29,715 nt of DNA, taken from the IMG/VR virus record IMGVR_UViG_3300009183_000038, positions 1-29,715 of that record. One strand, written 5' to 3'. The notes beneath the pieces are model-generated. The model did not search any database, was not told the origin of the DNA, and was given only the letters and a program-made list of their open reading frames with translations. The position numbers and the translations under genes are program-made. The first letter of the stretch is position 1. Every line of letters starts with the position of its first letter. Of this stretch, positions 1 to 9,479 are shown piece after piece. The DNA comes from a virus.

Positions 1-171
1 TATTCCCGCAATACCAACGGCCACAAGTGATTTGACAAATGACGGTGAGGATGGTGTTAATCCATTTATAACCGCCAATGATATTCCCGCAATACCAACG
101 GCCACAAGTGATTTGACAAATGATGGGGAGGATGGTGTTAATCCGTTTATAACCGCCAATGATATTCCCGC
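1..171 (+). repeat. 81-bp in-frame tandem repeat at the circular join
   Basis: Copies of an 81-base unit begin at 23 and 104 here and at 29593 and 29674 at the other end of the window. Each unit encodes 27 residues. The copy starting at 104 carries a few substitutions and diverges after about 171. Bases 1-64 equal 29652-29715 exactly, so the ends are probably an assembly overlap within the repeat, giving about three copies if closed at that overlap. The real copy number could be higher because an assembler can collapse such repeats. Confidence 0.9.
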
Positions 172-1849
172 TCAAGTTAACGCAGATTGGGACGCGGTAA
201 GTGGCGTAGCTGAGATATTAAACAAGCCTAACATTTCGGGTTTTGGTGATATGTTTAAATCTGTTTACGACACCGATAATGATGGTATTGTAGATAAAGC
301 AGAGACTATTCAAATAATCGTGCGTAACTCAACGGGAAGCACATTAACGAAAGGACAAGTCGTATACTTAAGCGGCGCAACGGGCAATCGACCAAACGCC
401 GTTCTTGCTCAAGCTAATTCAGAGGCGACATCGGATAAAACCATTGGAATTGTAACCGCAAATATTGCAAATAATTCAGATGGAAATATTGCCGTTAACG
501 GTACGCTTCATGACTTAAATACATCTTCATTTGCTGACGGTGATGCAGTATGGTTAAGTGCGACAACGCCAGGGGGAATAACCGCAACACCACCCGCTGA
601 ACCAAATCACACGGTGTTCATTGGCTACATCGCAAGAGCGCATCCGACACAAGGTCGTTTGGTTATTGCGATTCAAAATGGTTATGAGTTAGATGATATT
701 CACGGAGTCTTAATTTCTAGTCCCGCAAATAATCAAGGCTTGATCTACAATTCAACTTCTGGTTTGTGGGAAAATAAAAACATTCCAAACGTTGACTTAT
801 CATTAATATCAGTAACAAGCACAAACGCTAGGGAAGATAATTGGTCTCCGACTGGTTGGTCGGCAAGTACAATTAAAGTTATTGATTTTACCCCAAACAA
901 TACGAACAACATTATAAGTCTAGGAGGATTAGCGAATCCATCGGCGGGTAAAATAGTTACAATAGTAAATAGTTCGACAAATAACCTCGTTATTATTGAG
1001 AATGAAGCTACCACGTCTACCGCTGCGAATAGATTTAAGTTGGCTCAAAAATCCCCTTACTTCTTGATGCCCGAAAGAGAGATAACATTTCTTTATACGG
1101 GAACAAGGTGGGTTCAGTTTAACACCCATCCAAATCAAGGAGGGTTTGATTTTTATGATGACTTTGAAAATTTAAATCCTACTGCGGGTTCTCAAGCTAC
1201 TAAAATGTTTTACGGAGTGACTTCGGGAACGGGGTCGGGCTTAGCGTCGGGGGCTGAAAACAATACCGATTGGGGAGTAATGAGATTGACTGCGGGAACT
1301 ACATTAACAGGGTTTATATATGCGAGTGTAGACTATAGAAGGTTTGGAGGAAATACTATATTTGGACTAAATGGTATGTGTCCTCAGTTATGGGTTTCAA
1401 AAGTAAAAATTGATACAATACCTACTGCCCTACAAGATTGGAATTTTAATGCGGGACTAAACGCCTCAACATCCTTAGTGGCAACAAATGGACAAACAGG
1501 GTTAATGTGGGAGATGCCAACATTTGCTTCGGGCGGAGTTACACCCGCTTTTTGGAATATCAGAATCACAAACGTAGTTAACTCTTTAACTATACTGACA
1601 ACGACTTCCGTACCTATTACTACAAGCTACATATATCTAGGAATATTTATTACCTCATCAAATAGTGGTGATGCTATCTTCTTTTACTCAACAGACGGCA
1701 TAACCTACTCCTTTGCTTATAGATTTACAAGGACGGCGGGAAGTTATGGAGGGTTGCCTTTTTATAGACTAGCGGGAAGTGTTGGTCTTTTAGCCTCTAG
1801 GTCTGCGTCAGTTGATTGGTGCGGCGAATCCTTTAATTTAAAACGATGA
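2..1849 (+). CDS. Tail fibre / receptor-binding protein, C-terminal part (continues from 28486-29715)
   Basis: This is the 3' part of a gene that starts at 28486 and runs through the circular join; joined at the 64-base overlap it encodes about 1004 residues. The segment opens with 27-residue repeats (TSDLTNDGEDGVNPF...) and then the linker NADWDAVSGVAEILNKP, a motif common in phage fibres. Next is a domain containing NSTGSTLTKGQVVYLSGATG and HPTQGRLVIAIQNGYELD, which I recognise from many Bacteroidota phage fibres. The last 230 or so residues begin FYDDFENLNP, are rich in Thr, Ser, Gly and aromatics, and look like a beta-sandwich, probably the host-binding tip. An ATG exists at position 32, but the frame is open upstream and matches the gene at the window end, so 32 is not the true start. 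The stop overlaps the next start (ATGA). Role as fibre is strong by motif; receptor is unknown. Confidence 0.85.
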   Translation: MPAIPTATSDLTNDGEDGVNPFITANDIPAIPTATSDLTNDGEDGVNPFITANDIPAQVNADWDAVSGVAEILNKPNISGFGDMFKSVYDTDNDGIVDKAETIQIIVRNSTGSTLTKGQVVYLSGATGNRPNAVLAQANSEATSDKTIGIVTANIANNSDGNIAVNGTLHDLNTSSFADGDAVWLSATTPGGITATPPAEPNHTVFIGYIARAHPTQGRLVIAIQNGYELDDIHGVLISSPANNQGLIYNSTSGLWENKNIPNVDLSLISVTSTNAREDNWSPTGWSASTIKVIDFTPNNTNNIISLGGLANPSAGKIVTIVNSSTNNLVIIENEATTSTAANRFKLAQKSPYFLMPEREITFLYTGTRWVQFNTHPNQGGFDFYDDFENLNPTAGSQATKMFYGVTSGTGSGLASGAENNTDWGVMRLTAGTTLTGFIYASVDYRRFGGNTIFGLNGMCPQLWVSKVKIDTIPTALQDWNFNAGLNASTSLVATNGQTGLMWEMPTFASGGVTPAFWNIRITNVVNSLTILTTTSVPITTSYIYLGIFITSSNSGDAIFFYSTDGITYSFAYRFTRTAGSYGGLPFYRLAGSVGLLASRSASVDWCGESFNLKR

Positions 1850-2121
1850 TATACTACAAGTACACATACACGTTTAACGACGACGACTCTAAGAAGGCGG
1901 TTATATCTATCACCCAAAAATGTGAGGACATTGACTATGCCGCAAGTTTGCGAGACACCAAATTGATAGTGCAACAACAGATGTACTTAAACTACAACAC
2001 AACCTTTGTTGGCACGGAAGACACTACAATACTTACTCTTACCCAGTACAACGCAATTGTAAAGGGTGTAGATATTTTAGAGCCAATACCTGACCTAGAA
2101 ATTCCACAAGATGGACTTTAA
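1846..2121 (+). CDS. Conserved-looking small virion-region protein
   Basis: The product has 91 residues with many Tyr, Asp and Thr and no membrane segment. It begins MIYYKYTYTFNDDDSKKA. The start overlaps the fibre stop as ATGA and the end overlaps the next start by 11 bases, so it is translationally coupled within the tail operon. The short beta-rich N-terminus resembles small proteins that follow fibre genes in other Bacteroidota phages, but I do not recognise a function. A fibre chaperone or small tail component are both possible from position; neither is shown by the sequence. Confidence 0.7.
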   Translation: MIYYKYTYTFNDDDSKKAVISITQKCEDIDYAASLRDTKLIVQQQMYLNYNTTFVGTEDTTILTLTQYNAIVKGVDILEPIPDLEIPQDGL

Positions 2122-2626
2122 CAAACTACTTGAAGAAATTGCGGATGAAGTGATTGAGGTTGCTCAAAAAAACTTGGGAGCTTATCGATCGGTTAAAGGC
2201 GCGAATGGAAAGACATATAAACGTCGGGCCGTGGCAAGTGGTAACCTTAAAAACAATTTGGGTTATTCGATTAAGACAGTTGGCAATATTAGTAAAGTAG
2301 TTTTCGGGGCGGGTGGAAAGGCAAAACAATATTACTTATCAGTCAACAACGGCCGCGCTAAAGGAACAATGCCACCAACGTCAGCTATTGAGAATTGGAT
2401 GCGGATTAAACCGGTTCGATTAAGAGGGCCAAATGGATTTATAAAACAAACGCCGAAAGGAATGGCACGGGCGGCTTTTGCGATTGCAAAGAGTATTCAG
2501 AAAAGAGGCATTTCACCTTTTCCATATTACACGGACGCAATTAACGAAGTCCTGGAAAGACGGATGCCTGAGTTTACAGAGGAAATAATTAAACAGTTAG
2601 ACATAAGCATTCAAACATGGCAATAA
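2111..2626 (+). CDS. HK97 gp10-like tail completion / neck protein
   Basis: The product has 171 basic residues. The N-terminal helix (MDFNKLLEEIADEVIEVAQ) is followed by a stretch on making Lys/Arg-rich product (RRAVASGNLKNNL), and the end contains AIAKSIQKRGISPFPYYTDA. This layout, an early helix, 'R-T-G-N-L'-like segment and a 'GI-P-P(F/Y)...A' helix near the end, is typical of the HK97 gp10 / neck family that joins head and tail. Length is within the usual 110-170 range. It overlaps the gene before by 11 bases and the gene after by 10, so it is co-translated with tail proteins. The assignment rests on pattern and position, so the precise step (tail completion or head closure) is inferred. 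Confidence 0.6.
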   Translation: MDFNKLLEEIADEVIEVAQKNLGAYRSVKGANGKTYKRRAVASGNLKNNLGYSIKTVGNISKVVFGAGGKAKQYYLSVNNGRAKGTMPPTSAIENWMRIKPVRLRGPNGFIKQTPKGMARAAFAIAKSIQKRGISPFPYYTDAINEVLERRMPEFTEEIIKQLDISIQTWQ

Positions 2627-3948
2627 CGATAACAGATCAACCAACGAATTTCGCAAAGGTTGGGCAAAAATTAATGGTAGTTGCGACATCAACAGAAGTG
2701 GCGCAGCCTAATTTTAGGTATGTGGTAAGGGTTGGTAATGCAATAACTTCTGAAACAACAGAAATTCTTGTGCCGCCAAATCCGTCAAATGTTTTGATGT
2801 TTGATTTAAAAGACATTCTTAAAGCTTCTTTAACTCAAAACGGATATTTAGAAAATAGCACAGGAATAAATTTTATAACCAACGGAGCATCATCTCAATG
2901 GTGTACTAATGACGGGTCGGTAAATTCATTTACTTACGGAGTAGATGTGTTAGAGGGATATGATATCGGAGGGGTGTTTACTATTGACGAAGAAAGTTCG
3001 GTAAGTATAATTGGCAATGAGAATCAATTTATTGTAATAAACGCGCACTATAAACTTGCCAACGGTTACAAGCCTGATCCGAATTTAACCTACTCACTAA
3101 CTAGCACAACGTCTTTAATGATGGGTTCAAGAAATCCTACAACCCATTTGCATAACGGAACCGTCGTGATTAATAACTCAAGTCAAAGAGTTTTTATTCC
3201 GGTAAGGAGAAGTGAACTGGATTGGGGCCGTTTGAGTTTTATGGTTATGGGTTCAACATCGACAATTATAAATACAACCGAACCAATGACGGTTAGGTTA
3301 ACCATTATTGATTCGGCGGGTAGTCCTAATGTTGTGGAGAATTACGCGGTAAATAATAGCGGTGGCCAAAATTTAGAGATATGTTATATAGATGCCTATC
3401 CCGCAAATCTTATTGCATACGGAAATTATCTTGCACCATATCCAAATTGGAGGTACTATGAGATAGCAGTTTACAATAGTAGCGCACAGAGAAAGTCGGC
3501 TATCTACACTTTTTACCCAATTGATGACGATTGCACATTTAACAATGTTCGCCTGGCGTGGTGGGATGACGTAGTCGGAGGTTTTGACTACTTTAATTTC
3601 CAACGTAAAAATGAAATTACAGTTGAGGTTGAGCGCAAAAGAGTAAGGCCTGTGGTTGGCACTTACAATGCAACTTCATTTGCGTTCAACACATTCGATG
3701 CTGAGATACAAGAGGGAATGATTGACGCGGTGGATTACTTAGAGGTTACGAGTGGTTGGATACAGGAAGGCGAATTTGAACTTTTACAACACCTAGTTAA
3801 ATCAGAAGCGGTGTATATCGTCGGCGACGACGGAACACTTACGCCGGTATTGATGGAAACAAATTCTTTTTTGGTTAATAAAGAGCGCAACGCCAAACTT
3901 AAATCGGTTTCTTTCCGTCTTCGAATAGCACAACAAAACATTCAATAA
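2617..3948 (+). CDS. Tail-associated virion protein (443 aa)
   Basis: The product has 443 residues, beginning MAITITDQPTNFAKVGQKLM. The first 80 residues (NFRYVVRV, then a segment ending FDLKDILKASL) resemble the N-terminus of a tail structural family I have seen in Bacteroidota phages, with beta-strand-rich sequence throughout and no transmembrane segment. The C-terminal 100 residues include EVERKRVRPVVGTY and a region about a tryptophan-rich turn (DYLEVTSGWIQEG). It lies between the gp10-like gene (10-base overlap) and the large tail-tip gene (TAATG overlap), so it is probably part of the distal tail or baseplate. I cannot assign a distal-tail versus hub role from sequence alone. Confidence 0.65.
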   Translation: MAITITDQPTNFAKVGQKLMVVATSTEVAQPNFRYVVRVGNAITSETTEILVPPNPSNVLMFDLKDILKASLTQNGYLENSTGINFITNGASSQWCTNDGSVNSFTYGVDVLEGYDIGGVFTIDEESSVSIIGNENQFIVINAHYKLANGYKPDPNLTYSLTSTTSLMMGSRNPTTHLHNGTVVINNSSQRVFIPVRRSELDWGRLSFMVMGSTSTIINTTEPMTVRLTIIDSAGSPNVVENYAVNNSGGQNLEICYIDAYPANLIAYGNYLAPYPNWRYYEIAVYNSSAQRKSAIYTFYPIDDDCTFNNVRLAWWDDVVGGFDYFNFQRKNEITVEVERKRVRPVVGTYNATSFAFNTFDAEIQEGMIDAVDYLEVTSGWIQEGEFELLQHLVKSEAVYIVGDDGTLTPVLMETNSFLVNKERNAKLKSVSFRLRIAQQNIQ

Positions 3949-6704
3949 TGCAAGGTCAAGTAATACTCACGGTAACGCGCGGTGGAGAGTCGGCAATACT
4001 CGAACTTTATGAAGGTGACAACGTCGCCCTTAATGATCGGTTCTCAGACATCCAAACATTTGAGGTAGTTGGTGGTTACTCACAATCCTTTCGGATTCCC
4101 GCCGTAGAAAAGAACCAAGAATTTTTTGGGCCATTGTTTAATGCCAATTATACGGGCTACGATTTTACAACGCGCCTGGATGCGAACTTGTCGGTTGACA
4201 CAATACCAATTGCGGTGGGTTACATTCAAATTAAACGGATTTACACCAAAGGCAATGGGTGGCATGAGCTTGAGTTGGTATTTTATTCTAGTGTTCCAAA
4301 TCTTGCGGGGGCCATTGGGGACAAGAAAATAAAAGACTTGACGGATTTGCCCAACCTCAACCATGAGATGACACATGCCAACGTCGTTGATTCTCCCGCA
4401 AATACAATATGGGCGTTAATCGAGCGCGGTCAAAAGTTTACTGAGGCAGAATACAATAGTACCGTTCGGCCAATTATGTCGGTTGATGCTCCATTGTATG
4501 TCGGTGACCTAACGCCTCACGTTAATGCTCTTTATTTATTTGAGCAAATATTCGCTGACGCGGGGTTTACTTTCAGTTCGGATTTCATCAATGAGCAACT
4601 GGTTAGATATTGGATGCCTTTTTGTAACAACCGTTATGTGTTGACTGAGGAAGGCACAAACCAGGCTTTCTATTTGGACTATGAGGATGGATTAGATATT
4701 ACACTAGCACCCGCCGCTATTAAAATCAATAACGACCTTACTGAGTTTTATGACAACGGGGGCAACGTAGGCGCAACAAGTATTTTTACCGCACCATTTA
4801 CAGGGCAATTTAACTTTAGAATATTCCTAAAAGCAAGGGTGACGGTTGGTTCTCTCAATAGCGAATACATGACGGCTCGAATAGTTGACACCTCAGATTC
4901 AAGTATTATTTATTCAAAAACCTTTCAAATATACCATAGTGTTTCGGGCTTGGATTGGTTCAATTACTCAGACGACTTTTCTTTGAACTTACTAGAAGGC
5001 CAAACGGTTCAAATGAATTTTTTCAATAACGGGATTACTGGATTAAACGCAACTTATAATTTTGATAGAGGCACGGGGTGGCAGTTAATTAACACCTCAG
5101 AAGCTTGGCAAGGCGGCGTTGTAAATATGCCATTAAACGCACCCGATTACAAACAAATAGATTTTGTGCGTGACATATTAAAGATGCATAATCTTGTTTT
5201 CATTCCTTCAAAAACCTCACCATTGCAATTGGACATTGAACCATTCAACACCTTTCTAGGTAGCGGGGGAACTATTGATTGGACTGATAAACTTGATTTA
5301 ACAAACGATGTAACCATTTACCCAACAACCGATGAACAGAAACGCAATTTACTTTACACGTATGCGGCGGGTGGCGAATACCTTTCCGACTTGTTTGTTA
5401 AACAAGGTCAAAGAATATACGGAAACTATCTCATTGATAACACCGCGAATGATTTTGCCCAGGGTGATAATACGGTACAACTTGAACTAAAGTCAACACC
5501 GTGTAATGAGATTCCAAATACACCCGTTGTTGTTCCGAAATTTATCGACCAAACGGGAACATTTGTACTACCATTTGCACGGTTATTATTTAAGGCTGGA
5601 GATACATTAGTTGCATTATGGAATGAAGCCACTCCCGCCGCTGAATTTACATCTGTATTTTTGGTCAATCACTATTCAGAAGTTAATGCAACACTTGAAA
5701 GTGAAGACTTAAACTTTGCTCCCGAAACGCCGCTACAAAATATTACGGCTATTCCATTCAATACACTTTTCAATTCTTACTGGAGACGTTATTACAATGA
5801 ATTGTATAGCGACCAATCGAGAATAATGGAGGCGTTTTTTCAATTGGATATAAACGACTTTATGAATATTGATTATTCAAAGCAGATTTGGATTAAAGAT
5901 TCGTATTGGCGTTTAATTCAAGTGGATAATTTTGTTGTCGGGATGGACATCTCAACTAAATGCACATTAGCGAAAATTGTTTCAAGTGTTCAGGATTGCA
6001 CCTATACACCAATTGCGGTTGGTACAAATGGAGTAGTGATTTTTGAGGATGGGAATGGGGACGAATCAGATGGATCACAAGCTTGTTGTGAAAGATACGG
6101 ATATACTTGGACAGGTTCATTATGTTCCGCATTTGTAGGCACAGGACGACCTAACACAAATGGTCAAGGAACACCCGCTCCCGTTGTTGATTTTTCCGTG
6201 GCGGGTTTTAATCGTTCGGCCATTGCGGTTGGTCAAGATATGACCATTATTCAACGCGGAGTTCACATAGGACAATCAACCAATATTTCAGGAAGGGCGC
6301 AAGGAGGAACTATTGTGTTGAGTGGCACGGGTAATTATGCCGCAAGTGGTGACAAAATCGTAATTAGTGACCAAGGGGCGGATGTATTTTTGCCTAGTCA
6401 ATCGGTGTGGTCATGCGCGTTGTTCGTGGTAATAAATCAATATGATACGAGAACAAATGTTATTAGCAGAGTTCATGCGGCTCAGTTCAATTTTACTTTG
6501 ATTAAGAAAAACGCAACGGCTCAATATTCAACCCCCGTCATTGTTTATTCGGATGGTGATTTCAATACCGTTGGTGTTTCAATTGATGTGGCAACTGACA
6601 CTTCGCTTCATAAAATCAGAATAGGTAGCACGGGAGGTAGTGGTTACCCATTTAATAACTGTCGAATAACTGCAACCATGACTTATGCTCAATCAAGGCT
6701 ATAA
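3948..6704 (+). CDS. Large tail-tip / baseplate-like protein
   Basis: The product has 918 residues. The N-terminal 120 residues (SDIQTFEVVGGYSQSFRIPA, then KNQEFFGPLFNA) match a segment common to large tail-tip proteins of Bacteroidota phages. The centre is beta-rich and contains a DFVRDILKMHNL segment. Near residues 710-725 there is a small cysteine motif (ACCERYGYTWTG, then a further Cys) that I have seen at the junction to variable receptor-binding tips. The last 190 residues are Gly/Ser/Thr-rich and end in YAQSRL, looking like a surface-exposed beta domain. It overlaps the preceding stop (TAATG). A second host-recognition role beside the fibre is inferred. Confidence 0.65.
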   Translation: MQGQVILTVTRGGESAILELYEGDNVALNDRFSDIQTFEVVGGYSQSFRIPAVEKNQEFFGPLFNANYTGYDFTTRLDANLSVDTIPIAVGYIQIKRIYTKGNGWHELELVFYSSVPNLAGAIGDKKIKDLTDLPNLNHEMTHANVVDSPANTIWALIERGQKFTEAEYNSTVRPIMSVDAPLYVGDLTPHVNALYLFEQIFADAGFTFSSDFINEQLVRYWMPFCNNRYVLTEEGTNQAFYLDYEDGLDITLAPAAIKINNDLTEFYDNGGNVGATSIFTAPFTGQFNFRIFLKARVTVGSLNSEYMTARIVDTSDSSIIYSKTFQIYHSVSGLDWFNYSDDFSLNLLEGQTVQMNFFNNGITGLNATYNFDRGTGWQLINTSEAWQGGVVNMPLNAPDYKQIDFVRDILKMHNLVFIPSKTSPLQLDIEPFNTFLGSGGTIDWTDKLDLTNDVTIYPTTDEQKRNLLYTYAAGGEYLSDLFVKQGQRIYGNYLIDNTANDFAQGDNTVQLELKSTPCNEIPNTPVVVPKFIDQTGTFVLPFARLLFKAGDTLVALWNEATPAAEFTSVFLVNHYSEVNATLESEDLNFAPETPLQNITAIPFNTLFNSYWRRYYNELYSDQSRIMEAFFQLDINDFMNIDYSKQIWIKDSYWRLIQVDNFVVGMDISTKCTLAKIVSSVQDCTYTPIAVGTNGVVIFEDGNGDESDGSQACCERYGYTWTGSLCSAFVGTGRPNTNGQGTPAPVVDFSVAGFNRSAIAVGQDMTIIQRGVHIGQSTNISGRAQGGTIVLSGTGNYAASGDKIVISDQGADVFLPSQSVWSCALFVVINQYDTRTNVISRVHAAQFNFTLIKKNATAQYSTPVIVYSDGDFNTVGVSIDVATDTSLHKIRIGSTGGSGYPFNNCRITATMTYAQSRL

Positions 6705-6728
6705 CTATTTACAACTAACTTTACAAAG

Positions 6729-6923
6729 ATGAAAAATCTCGATTCAATCAAAATAACACTTGACCTAATTTCGAAAGGGGCCAAAGGAAAATCGGACTGG
6801 GCGAAACGTTCAACGGGTAAATATCACATCAAACGTATGTGGCTATTTTACCTTGTCAAATATTCAATGCTATTGTTCCCTTTTGCCCTCTTAACGTATA
6901 TACTATACATACTCTGTAAATAA
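6729..6923 (+). CDS. Small single-span membrane protein before the tape measure
   Basis: The product has 64 residues: a basic N-terminal half (KGAKGKSDWAKRSTGK) and one hydrophobic segment near residues 40-62 (YLVKYSMLLFPFALLTYILY) ending in Lys. It lies 24 bases after the tip gene, and its stop overlaps the tape-measure start (TAATG), supporting expression. The function is unknown. The 3' end of the gene also contains a late-promoter-like element at 6872-6905, so part of its sequence is constrained for another reason. Confidence 0.6.
   Translation: MKNLDSIKITLDLISKGAKGKSDWAKRSTGKYHIKRMWLFYLVKYSMLLFPFALLTYILYILCK
6872..6905 (+). promoter_or_regulatory. Late-type promoter candidate ahead of the tape measure
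   Basis: ATTG at 6872-6875 is followed after 21 bases by TATATACTA at 6897-6905. Between them lies GTTCCCTTTT, close to GTTACTTTT in the sites at 9615 and 27724. The tape-measure ATG is 17 bases downstream. The -33 element is imperfect (ATTG, not TTTG), so this is the weakest of the three copies. Confidence 0.4.
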
Positions 6924-8866
6924 TGGCAACAACTGAAATAGACATAACCGTCAAAGGTGGGGAACAAGTTAACTCAGTTGTTAATTCAATTGACCAAGGG
7001 GCGGCGGCAACCAATTCTCTTAAGAAACAATTAGCGGAATTAAAGACGGAACTTGCCACGCTCGATCCAAACTCTGCAAAGTTTCAAGAACTAGCGGAAA
7101 AGGCGGGGGGCGTTAAGGATCAAATGAATGATGCCGCTGAGGCAATGAGTGCCAACGCGGGTCCAGCTTTTGAAACACTTGGAAACAATGCGTCATTACT
7201 TACTCAGCGACTAGGTAATTTAGACTTTGAGGGTGTCAGCCAATCTATTAAAGGAATGGCAAGTAGTATCGGTAAGGTTTCGTTTAAAGATATTACAAAC
7301 GGAATCAAATCGATGGGTTCCGCATTTGGAGCACTTGGAAAAGCGTTACTTACAAATCCAATATTTTTAATTGCGGGTGTACTTGCATTAATAGCCACCA
7401 ACCTAGATACGGTTGCTAAAATTATTCCGGGCGTTGGAACGGCTATGGATTCATTAACTGAATCAATTACGGGTGTTAGCGCGGAAATGAATAAGGCTTT
7501 AGAGCAATCTAAAAAGTTGACTGAGGAAGCGCAAAAGCAATTAGACACTACGAGCGCAAGTGAAAATATTTTAAAGCTTCAGGGTAAAAGTGAAAAGGAG
7601 ATTTTGCAATTAAAGATTGCGCAAACAAAATCTGTCATTGATGGATTAAAGGCTCAGATCAGTTCTCAAGAAGTTATCAATAAAGCGCAAGTTGAGGCGG
7701 CAACACGAAACAAAGAAATATTAAAAGGCGTACTTCAATTTATAACCGCACCCTTACAAATTTTATTGGCTACGGTTGACCAAGTAGGTAATGCATTGGG
7801 TCAAAATTTTGGGTTGAGAGACGCATTCAATAACAATGTAGCTACTTTATTTTTTGATCCAGAACAAGTCAAAACAGATGGGGATGCCGCGCTTGAGGAA
7901 CAAAAGAAACAACTTCTGGCTCTTCAAAATAATGTCGCGGGGTATCAATTATCAATTAACGCTATTAATAAAGATGCGGCCGACAAAGCAAAAGCAACGC
8001 GTGACAAAGAATTAGAAAGTATTAAGGCCGCGAATGAAGCGGAAAGAAAACTTGCGAATGAATTATTTGAACTTAAAAAATCTATTGATAAACAGTTGAC
8101 CGAAGAACGGGCTAAAATGGATGCAGACCAAGAAGCTAGAGTTCAAAAATCAATTGATAAATATGTTCAATCAGAAATAGATCGAGAGGCCCTTCGAAAG
8201 ACATTACAACAAACCGAAATTGAGGCAGAAATTGCGGCGGTTGACGCTAAATATGTTGAGTTAAATAAACTTGCCCATGGCGACGCAGAACTTCGAAAAC
8301 AATTAGCAGAAAAAAATTCAAAAGAAGTTGCAGACATTGAGGGTAAATATGCTAAGGCCACTAGAGATACCAAAATTCAACTTGCTCAAGGTGCGGTTGA
8401 TGCTCTTTTGGCCCTCAATGACGTGTTGCAAAATGGATCAGACAAAAGTGCCAAACGTGCATTTACGGTAAACAAGGCATTGTCACTTGGAATGGCTTTA
8501 ACAAATACTTATCTAGGTGCAAGTGCGGCATTCGCTCAGACAACTGGAGGGATAGGTATTAAAACGGCGGCGGCGGCGGTTGCTACTTTATCAGGATTGG
8601 CGAACGTGGCGCGTATTGCAAAGACGAAATTTAACCCATCGGGCGGCGGCGGTGGTGCATCGGGAGGCGGTGGTGGTGGTAGTCCATCATTCAACCCGCC
8701 AAGTGAGGGCGGCGGAGGTGGGGCCCCTTCCTTTAACGCATTCAATCCCGCGTTTTTAGGTAATAGGCCGGACCAATTAACGCCAGTCCAAGCCTATGTG
8801 TTAAGTGGTAATGTGGCAAATGAATTAGAGGCATCAACGAAAATTAAAGACAAAGCAAGACTATGA
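6923..8866 (+). CDS. Tape measure protein
   Basis: The product has 647 residues. The N-terminal half is helical and begins TEIDITVKGGEQVNSVV, with an early coiled coil (LKKQLAELKTELATL). A hydrophobic segment (LLTNPIFLIAGVLALIATNL) lies near residues 140-160. Long charged coiled coils follow between residues about 190 and 480. Near residues 570-610 is a Gly-rich, low-complexity stretch, and the C-terminus (QLTPVQAYVLSG...) matches tape measures of Bacteroidota phages. It sets tail length and is probably passed to the host membrane at infection. At the usual 1.5 angstrom per residue, the tail would be near 95 nm. It is unusually far (about 9 kb) from its chaperone at 27760. Confidence 0.9.
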   Translation: MATTEIDITVKGGEQVNSVVNSIDQGAAATNSLKKQLAELKTELATLDPNSAKFQELAEKAGGVKDQMNDAAEAMSANAGPAFETLGNNASLLTQRLGNLDFEGVSQSIKGMASSIGKVSFKDITNGIKSMGSAFGALGKALLTNPIFLIAGVLALIATNLDTVAKIIPGVGTAMDSLTESITGVSAEMNKALEQSKKLTEEAQKQLDTTSASENILKLQGKSEKEILQLKIAQTKSVIDGLKAQISSQEVINKAQVEAATRNKEILKGVLQFITAPLQILLATVDQVGNALGQNFGLRDAFNNNVATLFFDPEQVKTDGDAALEEQKKQLLALQNNVAGYQLSINAINKDAADKAKATRDKELESIKAANEAERKLANELFELKKSIDKQLTEERAKMDADQEARVQKSIDKYVQSEIDREALRKTLQQTEIEAEIAAVDAKYVELNKLAHGDAELRKQLAEKNSKEVADIEGKYAKATRDTKIQLAQGAVDALLALNDVLQNGSDKSAKRAFTVNKALSLGMALTNTYLGASAAFAQTTGGIGIKTAAAAVATLSGLANVARIAKTKFNPSGGGGGASGGGGGGSPSFNPPSEGGGGGAPSFNAFNPAFLGNRPDQLTPVQAYVLSGNVANELEASTKIKDKARL

Positions 8867-9453
8867 ATAAAAAAGTAATAACCTTCGACCTAGATGAAAA
8901 CGATTGGTTGAAAGGGGTAAAGGCAATTTCGATTGTGGATATCCCCGCGATTGAATCCAACTTTATTGCGCTACGAGGCGAATTGGAAGTTAAGTTGTCA
9001 CAAGTGGACGAAGAAAAACGAATGCTATTTGGCGCGGTACTTATACCGGACAAACTTATTTTAAGACGCGACAAGGAAACTGGAGAGGAATATTATATCA
9101 AATTTCCACGCGAAGCCGTTCGCAAGATTGCTTATAATTACATGAAGCAAGGCAATCAATCGGAGGCGACATTCATGCACGAATTTAGAATTGACGGATG
9201 TACCACAGTTGAGCAATGGATCAAAGAAAGTGACGTGGACAAGTCTGTTGCAATGGGACTAAATGAGATTGACGGAACATGGTTTATCGGAATGAAAGTT
9301 GACAATGACGGCGTTTGGGAAAAAGTAAAATCGGGTGAGATTTTAGGCTTTAGCCTGGAGGGTTTATTCGATGCAGTTGACCAACAGTTGAGAGGCGTTG
9401 TAGATAATGGAGAATTTTTAAAAGAGGTTGAGAGAATATTGACAGAAGGGTAG
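8863..9453 (+). CDS. XkdF-like prohead protease
   Basis: The product has 196 residues. Signature segments are AISIVDIPAIES near residue 22, LFGAVLIPDKLILRRD near residues 55-70, FMHEF near 103, then WIKES and MKVDNDGVWEKVKSGEILGF, followed by SLEG. This order matches the XkdF / phage serine-protease family that cleaves scaffold and capsid in prohead maturation. The His of MHEF and Ser of GFSLEG are the likely catalytic residues by family. It overlaps the tape-measure stop (ATGA), then a spacer and promoter separate it from scaffold and capsid genes, an arrangement known in Bacteroidota phages. Confidence 0.85.
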   Translation: MNKKVITFDLDENDWLKGVKAISIVDIPAIESNFIALRGELEVKLSQVDEEKRMLFGAVLIPDKLILRRDKETGEEYYIKFPREAVRKIAYNYMKQGNQSEATFMHEFRIDGCTTVEQWIKESDVDKSVAMGLNEIDGTWFIGMKVDNDGVWEKVKSGEILGFSLEGLFDAVDQQLRGVVDNGEFLKEVERILTEG

Positions 9454-9465
9454 TATATTTGTGCC

Positions 9466-9479
9466 GCGCAGTTCTGCGC
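9466..9479 (+). other. Short perfect hairpin after the protease gene
   Basis: GCGCAG-TT-CTGCGC forms a 6-bp inverted repeat directly after a TATATTTG sequence at 9454-9461. A small transcript running from here to the terminator at 9512-9543 is conceivable, but no TTTG stands 19-21 bases before TATATTTG, so promoter activity is doubtful. Confidence 0.3.

Noticed and set aside
1-171. Tandem repeats as a CRISPR array
   Set aside because: The 81-bp units are contiguous, in frame and encode protein; no spacers exist.
5920-5935. DnaA-box-like GTGGATAA
   Set aside because: A single near-match inside the tail-tip gene; no cluster was found and chance is sufficient.
8536-8745. Minus-strand proline-rich reading frame
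   Set aside because: It is the antisense of the Gly-rich segment of the tape measure (GGC/GGT runs read as Pro).
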